Assembly: GCA_905183005.1 (NCBI GenBank)
Contig: CAJJDO010000042.1
Location: forward strand, 290,741-354,740
Direction: 5' to 3'
Origin: Paramecium pentaurelia
Taxonomy: Eukaryota; Ciliophora; Oligohymenophorea; Peniculida; Parameciidae
Length of the DNA stretch: 64,000 nucleotides
A model generated the notes under the pieces. It saw only the letters and a list, made by a program, of their open reading frames with translations, made no database searches and was not told where the DNA came from. Shown here in pieces: positions 22,959 through 36,200 of this stretch. A program made the position numbers and the translations under genes. Within the stretch, counting starts at the first letter, position 1. The number at the start of each line of letters is the position of its first letter.

Positions 22959-24445
22959 ATGTTATTAGTCTTTTTATTAGTTCTGAGTGTTCATGCAGAT
23001 TTGCCAGTACATTGTGTTCGTCATTAAATTGTAGGGAAATGGCAATTAGAGTTCACAGAACCATAAATTAAAGGTAAATTGATAGATTCACCTAGGCAGT
23101 GGACCATTGACATGTGGTCATAATGTACCTGATAATGAACGTACATCATAAATTGCAGGATAGAATACATTTAAGAAGGCTTTTACACATGAAGTTATAT
23201 TAACTGCTAAAAACAATGTTGTATAAAAGAAGAAATTGTAAGGCAAATGGACAATGGTGTATGATGAAGGATTTGAGGTTGATTTTTCACATTACAAATG
23301 TTTTGCTTTTTCAAAATACAAGACAAATTATTCTGGTGCTTATTCATATTGTGGAGAGACTTTGATTGGATGGTATTAGAATACAGAGACAAATGAAAGA
23401 GGATGTTATAGAGCATATAAAATAGAGAAGACTCACAAAGTATCAGAAGGTGCTAATAATGGACATGTTGTTCAACCTTAATTCTTTTAATATTAAAATT
23501 CAGGAGTGAATAAGATTTGGTCTAGGATTGATGCATTAAATTTTGTTGAGTAGATTAATAGAGCAAATTTATAATGGAAAGCAAAGGCATATGGAGAAAT
23601 AATTGGATTGACAACAAAGTAGTTGAATAAGTATGCAGGAAGAAGAAAACATTCATCAACTATTTTATTGGAGAAATAAAAAAAAAAATAATAATTATTA
23701 GAATATGATTTAAGTCATTTGCCTAAAGAATTTTCATGGGAAAAATATTTAGGAAAGAAAATATATGAATAAAAAGGATGTGGATCATGTTATACTATTT
23801 CAACTATGACTATGTTATCTGCTAGATTAAGAATAAAAGGATTGAAAGTTGATTTATCACCTTAACAATCTATAGATTGCAATTATTACAATTAAGGTTG
23901 TGATGGTGGTTATCCATTTTTGGTTGAGAAATACTTAACAGAATTGGATGGTATGATTTTTGAAGAAAAAGAATATCCTTATAAAGGATAGGTAGGTACA
24001 TGCAAAGCAATTGAGAAAAAGAAAAAGTTTAGAGTTATTAATTATAGATTTATTGGGGGAGCTTATGGTAAATCAAATGAATTAAACATAATGGAAGAGA
24101 TCTATAAGAATGGACCAGTGGTTTTGAATTTTGAACCATCTTTTGATTTCATGTTCTATGTTGGAGGTGTCTTTCATTCCACAATTCCTGATTGGATTAT
24201 CAATGGATTAGCAAAACCAGAATGGGTATTATAGATAAAATTAATATAAAAAGGAAAAAGTTGATCATTCAGTATTATGTTACGGTTGGGGAGAAGAGAA
24301 TGGCATTAAATATTGGTTACTATAGAATAGTTGGGGTAAACAATGGGGAGAGAATGGTAGATTTAGAATGAAAAGAGGATAAGATGAATCATCAATAGAA
24401 AGTATGGCAGAAGCAGCAGATATAGAGATTATTCATGATTTTTGA
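22959..24445 (+). CDS. cathepsin C (dipeptidyl peptidase I)
   Basis: Lysosomal/secretory C1 cysteine protease that removes N-terminal dipeptides. 478 aa after introns 23074-23095 and 24226-24253. Signal peptide MLLVFLLVLSVHA, then the exclusion domain (DLPVHCV, WTMVYDEGFEVDF, CFAFSKY, GCYRAYK). The papain-like domain begins LPKEFSWEKY and has the catalytic Cys in GCGSCYTIS, DCNYYNQGCDGGYPF, catalytic His in VDHSVLCYGWG and Asn in LLQNSWGKQWGENG. The order and length match DPPI (about 460 aa). Its stop is only 5 nt from the stop of the convergent CDPK gene. Confidence 0.94.
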
Positions 24446-24450
24446 AAATA

Positions 24451-26155
24451 TCAAAATTTATCTGATAAAAGATTGATGAATTCTTCTTCTGATATTTTAC
24501 CATCATTATCTTGATCACATTCTGCTAAGAATTATTTCCATATATCATCATCTACACCTTCCATTATATGTTATAATTCTTCTTTGGAAATATAATTATC
24601 ACCATCCTAAATAATAAATTAAACTACTATTATACAATATCAAAGATTTTGAATGTTTATTTGATTTTTTCTATTGTCAATAATTTTTCATATTTTAAAC
24701 AAGCTACAATGAATTCAGTATAATCAATATATCCAGACATATTAACATCTATTTCTGTAACAATTTTATTTATTTTAATTTCCATATTTTCAATTAATCT
24801 ATCTCCACTTTATACTTTTTATTAGAATGCTGTAATCAATTCATCTTTAGATAATTTACCATCACCATTTCTATCTAATTATTTAAATAATTCTTATATT
24901 TATTCAACTTCTTTTGGTTGAATCATTTGACTAGCCATGAATGTTAATAAAGCTTATTTTAATTTACTTTTTGCACTGAATTCTGTTAAATTCTTAAGAA
25001 AATTATCATCAATCAAATTTGCTCCTTATCCTTATTATAACCAAGGATCATCAAATACTTATTAAGCAGAATATCTTTTCTCTACATCCAAACACAACAT
25101 ATTTGTTATTAAATTCTTTGCTTCTTTAGATATCTTATTCCATTCGGTAGCTTCATAATTAAAATAAATTACTATGAAATGGAATTTTGCCCTTTAAAAT
25201 TCTATCAAAGATCTCACTTTCATTCCTTCCATAAAATGGTGGATATCCAGCCAATAAAATGTAAAGAATGACTCCACATGACCATACATCACATTTCTCA
25301 TTATATTTTTTCTGTAAAACTTCTGGAGCAATATAATATGGCTATTACAATAATAATAATAAATAATATACCGTTCCTAATCTTTTAGACATATTCTAAT
25401 TATGTTCAAATTTTCTAGATGTTCCAAAATCAATCACTTTTAAGATTGAATATTGATCTTCACTAGCGAATATAATATTCTCAGGTTTCAAATCTCTATG
25501 AACTATATTCTTAGAATGACAATAACACACTGCCTACATCACTTATTTCATATATCTAGCTGCATCTGCTTCACTGAAAGTCTTAGCTTTCTGAATACGA
25601 TCAAATAATTCCCCTCCACGTAAATATCTATCTATAAATATCTTATTAAATACTCTGTTATTAAATAATAAAATTTATCATCCTCAAATAGCTCAAATAA
25701 ATTCACTATGTGTGGATGATCAAGATTTTTCAATATTGTCATCTCTGAAAATAATTTTGCCTATTCTTCCTCAAATAAACAATCCTTTCGAATTGCTTTC
25801 ATTGCCCTTTACATTCCTGTCACTCTATGAGTCACTATTGATACTTGTCCATAAGCACCTACTTTTACAATTAATTTTACCTTCTCCCAATAACTTTCCC
25901 ACTTAATAAGTACCATAAATAGTTTCCCTCTTCATCTAAATAAACAACGATGGCTACACAGATAAAGTAGGTATTGCTCAAATTATCACTTCTTCTTACA
26001 TGTTATTTATTTTAAAGGTTCTTCCTCATTCTTAGACGATTATTAAATTAACTTGCTCATATCCTCAGGCTTTGTCTCTATCTATTTATCTGCTCTATTA
26101 AAATCATTCAATGATCTTACTCTGTAAGTTGATTTGTGCAGCATTAATTCCCCAT
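24451..26155 (-). CDS. calcium-dependent protein kinase (CDPK), N-myristoylation signal
   Basis: 508 aa after seven introns (26095-26120, 25977-25999, 25859-25880, 25628-25653, 25342-25371, 25151-25172, 24607-24635). Starts MGNQCC, a myristoylation glycine plus palmitoylatable cysteines, so membrane attachment is likely. Kinase: GEGAYGQVSIV, AMKAIRK, LDHPHIVNLFELFE, HRDLKPENI, DFGTSR, GTPYYIAPEV, CDVWSCGVILY. A junction helix follows, then four EF hands: DRNGDGKLSKDEL, DVNMSGYIDYTEF, DIDGDNYISKEEL and DQDNDGKISEEEF, all with acidic calcium ligands. Plant/ciliate/apicomplexan CDPK architecture. It converts Ca2+ signals, here probably linked to ciliary or exocytic control. Every exon junction restores a conserved kinase motif, so the model is well supported. 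Confidence 0.95.
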
Positions 26156-27600
26156 TTATAATTAATTTTAATAACTACAACCTTTTCACCAATTTCTACT
26201 CGCAAAACGAGCTTTAAATTTATTAAAGCTTATTGACTCACATAAGTATTTATTGTTAATTACATTTATTTAAGAATCCCATTTTAAAACAGACAACACT
26301 AATACATTACAATCATAATTAATGAAATTTAAATAATCTCAATAAACATATCAATGACAATCAAGTTTTTATTACTTTTAATATTAACATAGCAATATAG
26401 TATATGTAAAAATCAATAATAAGATAATAATTTTGCTTATTAATAATAATCTCAATAACTAACAAGTCAACTAAAACGTTAATTTCTGAAATTGAAAATA
26501 TATTAGCAATAAAATAAAATTAATTTTTTTTATTATTATCTAATAAATATAAATAATTAAAAAAAAGAGAGAAAAGTATGAAATTAATCAATGATATGTA
26601 TCCTATAAATAAAAACAGTGCTAATTCTTAAATTAGTTATTTATGTTACATCCTGATTTTTATCAATTAAAATACAGATTTTTACAAAAATAAATTGCTA
26701 TTATGTAATCTTTTCTATTAAGTTAAATTATAGGATTCAAGAGAATATTTAACAAAAGATAGAAATTGACTTTTCAAATCAAATTGCAAAGAGTTTGGCA
26801 CAAAACTTAATATTAGAAATGCATATAAAATAGATCATATAGTAAAACCAATATTTATCTTTATATAAAGATACAAATAAATTCAGAAATCTAAGTATAA
26901 TTAAAATTATAATAACTACTCATATGCATAGTAACAAGAAATTCAATTATCAAATAATTAAAAAATGATTCTGGTTTTAATTCATTTTTTTAATCCTTAT
27001 AATTTATTGATTAATAGATATATTATCATCAATCTTATTGCATTTTTTTTATCATAAATTATGGATTATGTAAAAAAGAATTTATTTAAAGAAATCTATC
27101 CATCATAATTGTAAGATTTCTATATTAATTAATAGTATCACAAATATCTATTAATTAATAAATTTAACAATTCTAATAACCCTTATATTTTTATTATTCA
27201 AATACATATATAGGTTTTAGGATAAATAATAATACCTATCACAAAATAAAAAGTTTTGGTGGAGTTTTAAAAGAATTTACATTTAAAATTAGGGTACCTT
27301 TTTTTGTTTTTTCTAAAGAATTCTATACAATAAAATATTGCTATCCTTTTTAGATTTAATCAAAATTTAAGCTTGTTATTTAAACTCATTTTTAACTCTT
27401 TTTATTTAATTTATTGTATATTATTATTTTTCTTTATTTTATCTCTACTCTAAGTTATTTAAGACAATAGAACAAACTTAAATTATAATTTTATTAATTA
27501 TTAAGTCTAAATGAGAGTAGAATATTACTATATAGCCTTTTATTATATTTAAATAGAAACTTAAAAAAATGAAACAATATTTTTATTTTAATAAATAATC
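26156..27600. other. upstream region and possible degraded gene
   Basis: 1.4 kb. From ATG near 26578 a plus-strand frame runs to a TGA at about 26770 (KNKLLLCNLFYQVKLQDSRE), and the neighbouring frame continues with similar composition (EIDFSNQIAKSLAQNLILEM). The two could be one coding sequence broken by a single-base frameshift, but the family is not recognised. The remainder is AT-rich with no supported gene. Confidence 0.35.
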
Positions 27601-27908
27601 TCATTATGCATTTTTTTTTTGAACAGATTATTTCTGTTTTTCATCTTGAATTTAATTGTATTTAATATTTGTAATTTTTCTTATTTTATCTTGTACAAAA
27701 TCTAGAATATTGTAATCCTGACTATCTTGATAATTTGTTAATTTATACATTATGGTTCATCTACAGGATCAGGTGGATTGATTTTCTTATATTGAAATGA
27801 GATAAATAATCCAAATAATAAGAGAGCAGTTCCTCCTGTTAAATAATCTCTTAATAAATCTGTTTTTCTTCTTAAAAATGTTCGACTTTTTTTTAATGGA
27901 TTTTACAT
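27601..27908 (-). CDS. small single-pass membrane protein
   Basis: 94 aa after a 23-nt intron (27726-27748). Basic N terminus (KKSRTFLRRKTDLLRDYL), one membrane helix (GGTALLLFGLFISFQY), then PPDPVDEP and a hydrophilic tail (ILDFVQDKIRKITNIKY). The topology resembles small mitochondrial inner-membrane assembly factors, but no specific family is recognised. Without the intron the frame would run on in low-complexity sequence, so the splice is favoured. Confidence 0.6.
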
Positions 27909-28217
27909 TAAATAATTTTATAATTAATTTTGATAATCAAATTTAAAATTAAGTCACAACAAAGGTTAAGAATTTTTAAATTATGTTTCTCAAAAATTTG
28001 ATTAAGTAGATATATAAATATTTATAAATTAAATATATATATTTCTAAGTTGATTCTTAAAGATATATTAAATAAGTAAAATAATATATTATATCATAAA
28101 TACATAATTATTTGATCTTTTTTGCTTGATAGATATTATGTTATTTTTTAATATGCACAACTGTAGAATAAGTCAATTATTTTAATCTAGTATCCTGAGA
28201 TATATAATTTAATTAAA

Positions 28218-31077
28218 ATGTAGTATACAACAATTAGCAAATGCAAATTGATATCACCTTAGACAGAACATGAGATAAACTCTAAGGGATTAGATAATTC
28301 AATTTCAGAAATGAGTCCTATGAAGGTAGAAAATTCTAATCCAGGTATTTCAACAACTTAGCAATTGGTTTCTGCATAAAAATTTAGTAGGACAACAATG
28401 AGAATCAATTCAATTCCACTTGAATCATTATAACCACCAGATTTACCAGAATCTGAAGGAATATTATCAATTGATAAATAAAGAGAACACTAAGCTATAC
28501 TGATATAAAAGAAATCACCATTTGCTAAATTGATTATTAATTGTCATTCATTAAAGTTTGCTAACAAAATGATTAGCTTTATAAGACCAGATTGTAAATT
28601 TTCTCAAAAATAACATGAAATATTAAATGATTAAGCAAGTTCATACATGTAATAGAAAGGAAAGATAAGTGGTAATTTTCTACAATAAAATTTGAATACA
28701 ATAGATTTATAGATAAGACTTAAATTAAGAACATGGAAAAATGGTATAGTAAATAAATTATCTGGATGCTTTTCTCAATTATATAATTATATTCCATTAA
28801 TAGAACCAAATAATATTATGAAATTAATCTGGGATTTTTTGCTTTGTTTAATTCGTATTTATTTGATAATCTGGTCACCTATCATTATATCATTTCCATT
28901 TTTGTAGAATGATCATTCAAATTATTTTTTAATTAGTTGTGTATTTCTTGCATTTGATTTATTGATAAGAAACTTTACTATATATTTTCATAAAGGATTA
29001 CCAGTTAAAGATAGATCTTAATTATTTAAAAAACAACTTAATATTGGTTTAGGAATAGAATTAGGCAGTATTTTATTTGGTATCCTTGTATCTTTAGATT
29101 ATTAATTAAGTACATGGTTTTTTATGTTATTTTATTATTAATTGAGAAATATAATGAAATTAGTTGATATTATTCAATATAATTTAAAACCCACAAAAAT
29201 GGTAAGTTCTGTAATAGATTTATTCAAATTAATAGCAACAGTATTATTAATATAACATTTTTGTGGTTGTTTATGGTATAAAAATTAATTAAATATTTCC
29301 TTAGGTTAAAATTAGGATAGTATTATGATAATTAAGGTAAAATGAATTGGATGATGGATGTAAAAAATGAAAGTTGGTAAGTATAATTTCTTGAATCATT
29401 TTATTTTATGAGTGTAACTATGTTTACTGTAGGATATGGAGATATCACACCTACAAGTATATATATATATCTATATAATTATTAGATTCACTTGAAAAGA
29501 TGTTTTGTATTTGTTATATGTTTTTATCCACTTTACAATATTCTTATTCTGTCAATACTATTGGATTAATACTTACTCAAATGAAAGAAAATAATGAAAT
29601 GATTAGATAAAAGATGACTTGCATTAATGAATATTTGCATTGTAAAAAATTAAGTACTGAACTTTCAATGAAGGTAAGAGAATATTTTAATTTTTATTGG
29701 AATTAAGAAATTATTTAAAAAAAAAATGAATAAATAAGACTTATAACATTATTACCTGAAGATTTACAATTAAAATTAAAGTTAGAATCAGCTTCTTCTT
29801 TAATTATTAAATGTCCATATTTTTCATAGTTTCCTAAACCTGCTTTAGAATGTTTACTTTAAAGTACTGAATTTAATGTCTTTTAACCAGGAGTTCATAT
29901 AAATCCATAGGAATATATTTATATAATAGAAAATGGAAAGATTGAAGTAATGCAAGATAAGGTTTGATTATAAATATTTTAGATTGTAATTGACACATTA
30001 AAAGAGAATTAATTTTTTGGTTTACAAGAACTCTTTACTTAAAGTGACAAAATAAATTATAAATCTGCTGATTTCTCGAGTCTATTAATGATACCTCGTT
30101 CTGAAGTTCTAAAAGTAATTAACAATTTCCAATTACAAATCATACCTGAAAAATTTTGTTATATCTGTCATGATAAAAGACATTTTACTAATTAATGTAA
30201 TGTTGTTCATTATATACCTGATATCGAGAAGGTCATAATGAGATATCATTTTAACAATATTTAAGGAAGACGCAAATTAAAAAATACAAAAAAAAATAAA
30301 ACAAGATTTTCTGCATTAAATGAATAAATATTGATATAAGATAGTGCTAAAATATATTAATTAGAAAATGATATAGTTCCTGAAAATGAAATACAAGAAT
30401 AATAAAGTTAAGGATTAAGTATTCATTAAAATGGACAACCTAAAATTAATGTTGTTACTTTTGAAGATTAACATGCATAATTAAATCCTCCAGAATGGTT
30501 AGTTGAAACTTCATTTAATCCTGCTAAATTTATGCAAAGAACTAGCATATTATAATAAACTTAGATTTTAGATAGTTTTAAAAATAAAAGAGAAAAAAAA
30601 CTTTTATTATCTGGAACAACCAATAAATAAAGTGATTAAACAGTTCTTTCTGAAAAACCAGGAGATTGTTAAGAAACATTAAATAAATTATAATATATTC
30701 TACCTAAATTGTCAAATTATGAATATGAGAAGTGTTTCTTTCTTATTAAAAAGCTTGAAGGAGAATTAGGCTTAACTGAAATAACAGGATTTGAATAACT
30801 TAAAGAATATGATAAATTTGATAGGGAATGGAATATTGATAGAGTTATCACTAAATTGATGAGGCCTATAAGAAAAAATAACACAGAATTATTAAATTAG
30901 TTATTAAATAAGTATTCAAAATATCTATTATTTCCATATGAATTTATACGTCTATTTAAAAATTCCTTAATTGAAGAAGAAGATGTTAAATAAAATAAAT
31001 CATATTTAGAATAAGTTAGACATAGTGTAAGACACTTTTTAAAAAGAAAGGCTACAACAGTATTTCCAATTAAATGA
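28218..31077 (+). CDS. cyclic-nucleotide-type K+ channel with a zinc knuckle
   Basis: 926 aa after introns 29276-29304, 29457-29485 and 29962-29982 (GTT...TAG). Membrane segments run from about residue 215 to 420. The selectivity filter TVGYGD (about residue 396) is K+-type, preceded by HFCGCLW and SWQVQFLESFYFMSVTMF. The S6 region leads to a C-linker and a cyclic nucleotide-binding-like domain (about 500-610: CPYFSQFPKPALECLL, EYIYIIENGKIEVM, ENQFFGLQELF). The phosphate-binding arginine motif is not obvious, so ligand binding is uncertain. Directly after it, at about residue 620, is CYICHDKRHFTNQC, a perfect C-x2-C-x4-H-x4-C zinc knuckle. The 280-residue Gln/Asn-rich tail is unrecognised. 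S4 is poor in basic residues, so voltage dependence is uncertain. Confidence 0.88.
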
Positions 31078-31125
31078 GATAATAAATAAAATATTATAAA
31101 TTCTCGCCTATAAATTTAATATTAT

Positions 31126-33078
31126 TCACATTAAACAACTTAATAATTTTTGAACTGCTTATTCTTTTTGATGTTTCCACAATGTTTCTGTTTAATAAAA
31201 ATGAATAGCCCTATAATTACCTAATTTTTCTAAATAAAATGTTTCTAATTATGTTTAGTAATTGTAGATATTAGATGCATGATAAAAATGAGTCTGACCA
31301 TGAATTTAGATATATAATTTTTCTCCTTTTTAATTTATAATTATGAAATCAATTTCTGTCCCATTAACATATTAATTAGATAATAATTTAAATGTATTCG
31401 GCATATACTGTAATATATCATTTTTTATTTCTTATTCAAGAAATGAAGATTAATCTAAATTCTTAGTTTTTTCTCTTCTCATTCTCTAAATTCCATTCTA
31501 TCCTTCATTATAATAATTTTTATATTCCTATTTAAGATGTTTAGTCCAATTAGCTATTACAATTTACTTAAAAAATACTAGTTAATCAAAAGGAGTTCTT
31601 TTTTTTAAAACATAATCTTCAATAACTGATTAAAATTTATCATGAAAAGCCTTAGTTAATGGTATATTATAATAATCATAGATCAATGCTTATCTTGAAC
31701 ACAATTCTAATGTCCAACCACTGTTATAACTCTTGTCTAATAATTAACGTATTTAATTTTAATTCTTTTTGTAGGCAAATTATCTTTATAAATAATGAAT
31801 TTTCTAATAAGAAAAGAAATCTTAATTTAAATAATTTTAGAAATGTTAAATTCCTTTAGAATCTTCTTAATCAAATAATATGTTGCAATCATCAAAATAA
31901 TTCAATATTGCTAATAGATCAGTTGGATTAACAATTTGTTTAACTAATATTTTTTTTAATTCTTCCATCATAGGTTAAAGTAATTCTGGGAGTGATAAAC
32001 CAAAAGTTTAAATTATTCTTATAACACTAAAAATATCAATAATAATTACTTTAAGAATGAATTAAATTAACCATCTATATATTTCAATAATTCTTTAACC
32101 ATTTATTATATTTCCTGATCCTTATTTTCAAGTTATTCAAGTTTTTCTCTTTTCTAAGAATTACTACCTGTATAATGAGTATTTATATACTCCTTATCTA
32201 ACTGTATACCTGACAAAGTTATAAGATTTGCCATCATCTCTTGTTCAGCTATAGATATCTAATAGTCAACTATAAAGTATTACTGATGGCAACACAAATT
32301 TGTTGATTAATTTTGATTCATTTATTCCTTTTACTTTCAATAAATTGATATACAATAAAATTTAATATTTGAGTTCTTCATTAAAATAGAATTTAAGATT
32401 GCATAGATTTAACAATTCTATTAATGAAGTTTATCCAAGGATATCTTTATTTTCATAGAAATATTAGAACACAGCTTATTTTAATTCTTCATTTTGATAA
32501 TCATTAGATCTCAAAATATGTAACAATTATCTATATTATTTTTATCCTAAAGCTGGAATTATTTTTATTATTTATTGATTCATTTAATTCTTTAGATCAT
32601 TAAGCAATTATCTATTCTATTCAGTTAATTAGGGATAATTAAATGTAAATACTTAAAATGCATTTACTAAATCATAAGCTTCCAAATCATTTTAAGTAAT
32701 CATATTTTATATTAAATTTGGTAATACTTTATCTTAATCAAAGAATTCTGGATATTAAAAATATGTCTACAACATTTTTAATTAAGTTGAAAAGAGTAAA
32801 TTATCCATTCTTAATAATTAATTAAATAGATCCTTAAATAATTCTTGATCTGTAGTAAAATATTATTACATGATATCAATCACAAATTATTGCTTTTAGG
32901 GATCAATAGGTTGATCTTTAATCTTTGAAAGTAGATATGGCATATCTAATTCTAAATTAAATTATTCTTGCAATTATTAAAGTCTATGCACAAATTTCCA
33001 ATTAATAGGTTTAGATTGAATCAACTATTAAACTGTGAGTAACAATCTTTGATAATTTTCAGGAGTAGGTGGATTCAT
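31126..33078 (-). CDS. RAP-domain protein (long, helical-repeat)
   Basis: 634 aa after introns 32259-32283 and 32027-32049. The N-terminal 500 residues are rich in Leu, Gln and helical repeat-like units (LLRMDNLLFSTQLKMLQTYF; AYDLVNAFQVFTFNYPQL), compatible with octotricopeptide/heptatricopeptide-type RNA-binding repeats. The last 65 residues are a RAP domain: GEKLYIQIHGQTHFY, TQLETFYLEKLGNYRAIHFY, and LWKHQKEQAVQKLL. Predicted organellar RNA-processing factor. The gene is convergent with the K+ channel (48 nt apart) and divergent from the USP gene (127 bp). Confidence 0.78.
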
Positions 33079-33205
33079 GATATTTTGCAATTAATAAAAA
33101 GTGCTTATCGATTGCACTTAATTACAAAACCCACAAAATAATTTTCTGAACATATATATATTTAAAGCTTAATAAAAAAATAATTTCTAATTATTTTTGT
33201 ATAAA
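33079..33205. promoter_or_regulatory. short divergent promoter
   Basis: 127 bp between the start codons of the RAP-domain gene (minus) and the USP gene (plus). Both promoters must lie in it or in coding sequence. It is AT-rich (ATATATATATTTAAAGC) and carries no recognised element. Confidence 0.5.
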
Positions 33206-36200
33206 ATGGGAGGATTCATTTGTTGCAAAAAAAATAAAAAGTTTGAGTAATATAGATTCAAATTTACAAAATTTTAAAGTAAACCAGAAGCAACATTTAA
33301 ATCAAAGGCAATTTTTTCAAACTAATTCCTAAAAGCCTTAGAACAAAGATATTATGCCTTAAAACCAAATGCTGGATTAAATTTAGAATAATTACAGGTT
33401 TTATTACCTAACATTCAACCAAGTAAAGTCTAAAATATATAAAGAACTATTATATAGACTATTAATGTATTTTAAGTTGGAAAATGAAGATCAGATTGAT
33501 TTATAAGGAATTTGTTTTATAATTAGTAAATTTTTAAATTAAGGAAAACTTGACTAAATAGAACTACTCTTTAATTTATATGATCTAGATTAAAATAAGA
33601 AGTTAGATTAAAATGAATTTAAATTGTTTGTGGAGGAGAATTAAAATTTATTAAATTGTAATATAAATAGATTCTAAAAATTTGATAAAATAATTTAGTT
33701 TACTACATGGGGAGATTAGAATCTGAATTTAAGTTAGACTTTTTTTTTCAAAATTTTTTAAAGACCATATGAAGAAAAAAGAATAATTGAAGAGTAGAAA
33801 GATTAAATTGTTTTTGATAAAATTTATATTATAAGTTCTAAATGGTGGGATTAGTGGAAACAATATGTTAATAGAACAATTGCAAATCCTGAATAACCAA
33901 ATGATTAAAACATATATGAATTATCATAAGAATTTATTGAAATCAGTCCTTAATAATGGTTAGAAAGACCTGGACCAATTGATAATAGAGACATAGATGG
34001 TGAATATGAGGGAGAATTGAAAGTATAATTAATTAAAGGTCGTGATTATGAAACTGTTGGATAAGAAGCTTGGAATAATTTAATGAGATGGTATGGTATT
34101 ATAGATAAAAGACTTGAATTCAAGAGAAAGTGTGAAACAATTAATGATAAACTTACAATAGAATTATATCCTACAATTATATAAGGTTTTGAAACAGATG
34201 AAAATGGAAAAGTTTAATATAAAAATTGTTTTAGATTTAAAATGTATGAATATTCTACAATGCATGATGTAAGAAAAAAATTGTTTAAGAAATTTCAAAT
34301 TTCTACAAATAAGTATTAAGAATATCTATTATATATGATGAAAATTAATGAAGATTGGTAATGTATTTTAGATTTAGATTCTGATATCATAAGTCTAAAT
34401 ATTACATCTGGTACATTTTTCACAATGACTAAACTTAAAAAAAAACCTGTTTCATAGGTTTCTTACTGGAAATTAGGATAAAAAATCTTAATTACAGATC
34501 CATCTACTAATATTGAAAAGATGTGTTTAGTATAAAGATTTTCTGAATCTCTTAATTTTGTTATTTTGCATATCGAAGGATAAAGCTCTTTAGATGATTT
34601 TTAAATAGAAATAAAATAATCTCCCATGGGTTTGTAGAGTACAATAAACTAAGCTATATCTAAATAAATTAAATATCCTGGTTTATAAAATCTTGGTAAT
34701 ACTTGTTATATGAATGCTGCATTATAATGTTTAATAACTACTTAATATTTTAGTAATTTTCTTATTAATGAACGGTATAAACGTTTTATTACAGCTAATA
34801 ATTCTTTGACAAAGGAACTGAGTTCTTTAACACAAGAATTAACTAGAACAAATGAAACATCAATATCTCCTTAAAATTTTTAAAATGTTTTAATTAAAAT
34901 CTTACCTAAATTTAGAAAATATTAAGCACAAGATGCAGATGAATTTTTAGATGATTTATTAACAGTTATTTCAAAAGAATTAAATGAGCATGAAAACAAT
35001 TAAAATTCAGTCATAGAAAAACTTTTTCAAGGATAATATTTAACAGAAAAATCATGTTAATAATGTCCAAACATAAAAAGTGAAATTGAATTAAAAAAAA
35101 TACTTCATTTGACGGTTCAAGAACAAAGTGGAGTTTTCAAATTAAGAATTTATTTTTTTCTTAATTTATTTAGGTATGATGGATAATAATAAACAAATAA
35201 TATTATTGAAAAAGATTTAGTTAAAAAAACTATTTTAATAACAAATAATACTATTAATACTCCTACATTTAGAGATTTATATAATAAGATAGATGCTTGT
35301 ATTGGTCTTTCTAAAGAAAAATATTAATTAGCTATTATTTATAAGAAGGACATATAGAGAATTATATATAGCAACAATGAAAATCAAGCATTAACTGATT
35401 TAGGTATTAATCCCAATATGACTATATTTTTATATTAATTGGGAGATTTATAAGATGCATAAAATCAATTTGATAATGTTCGTAGAATGTTTAGTTATAA
35501 GTCTAGAGATTTTTAGAAGAATGATTTAGTAGATTTTTAGGAAACAGGTTAGAATTGGAAATAAGGTAAAATCGATGAAATAAAACCTAATTAATTTAAA
35601 ATATTACATCTTAAAGATAATAATTTAGGTTATGTTTTTATTTAAGAAAATAAGATTGTATAATTTAGATAGAATACTTCAAATTAATAATTAAATTTTG
35701 TTTAAATTCCAGTTTTAAATTATTATTTTAACAGTTTTTAAAAGTAATATTTGTTAGGTTTAAAACCAATCATCGTTTATTTACCAATTTAATAACTCTC
35801 TCTTATTGAATTAAAAGTCTATATTTACAAATAAATATAAAGATTTATAAATTTTGTAACTATATTATTAATTTTAGGATCACTTTACCGTTTAATCACC
35901 TTTCTAAACTAATTCTGTGTAATAAGAGCAAATTATTAATTTTTTTTCCCATATATCATTTCCATATAAAATTAGAGTTTTAGATCAAGATAGGAAATGC
36001 TTATATTGTTAAAAAATACGACCTGAAAAAAATATTTCATATTATCATTGTTAAGGATGTGAAGTCGACCCTATATTGTTAATTTTTTAATAAACTACAA
36101 AACCAAGAATAATTTTGGAGTGGAATGATATAAAATTTACCAAAATATTAGAGAAAAAAAAAGATGAATCAGAAGAGAGATTAATATAAAATCTTGATCT

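Noticed and set aside
35100..35180. Possible intron in the USP gene near the TTTATTTTTTTCTTAATTTATTTAG tract
   Set aside because: No suitable GTA donor lies at the right distance and the frame stays open and plausible when it is retained.
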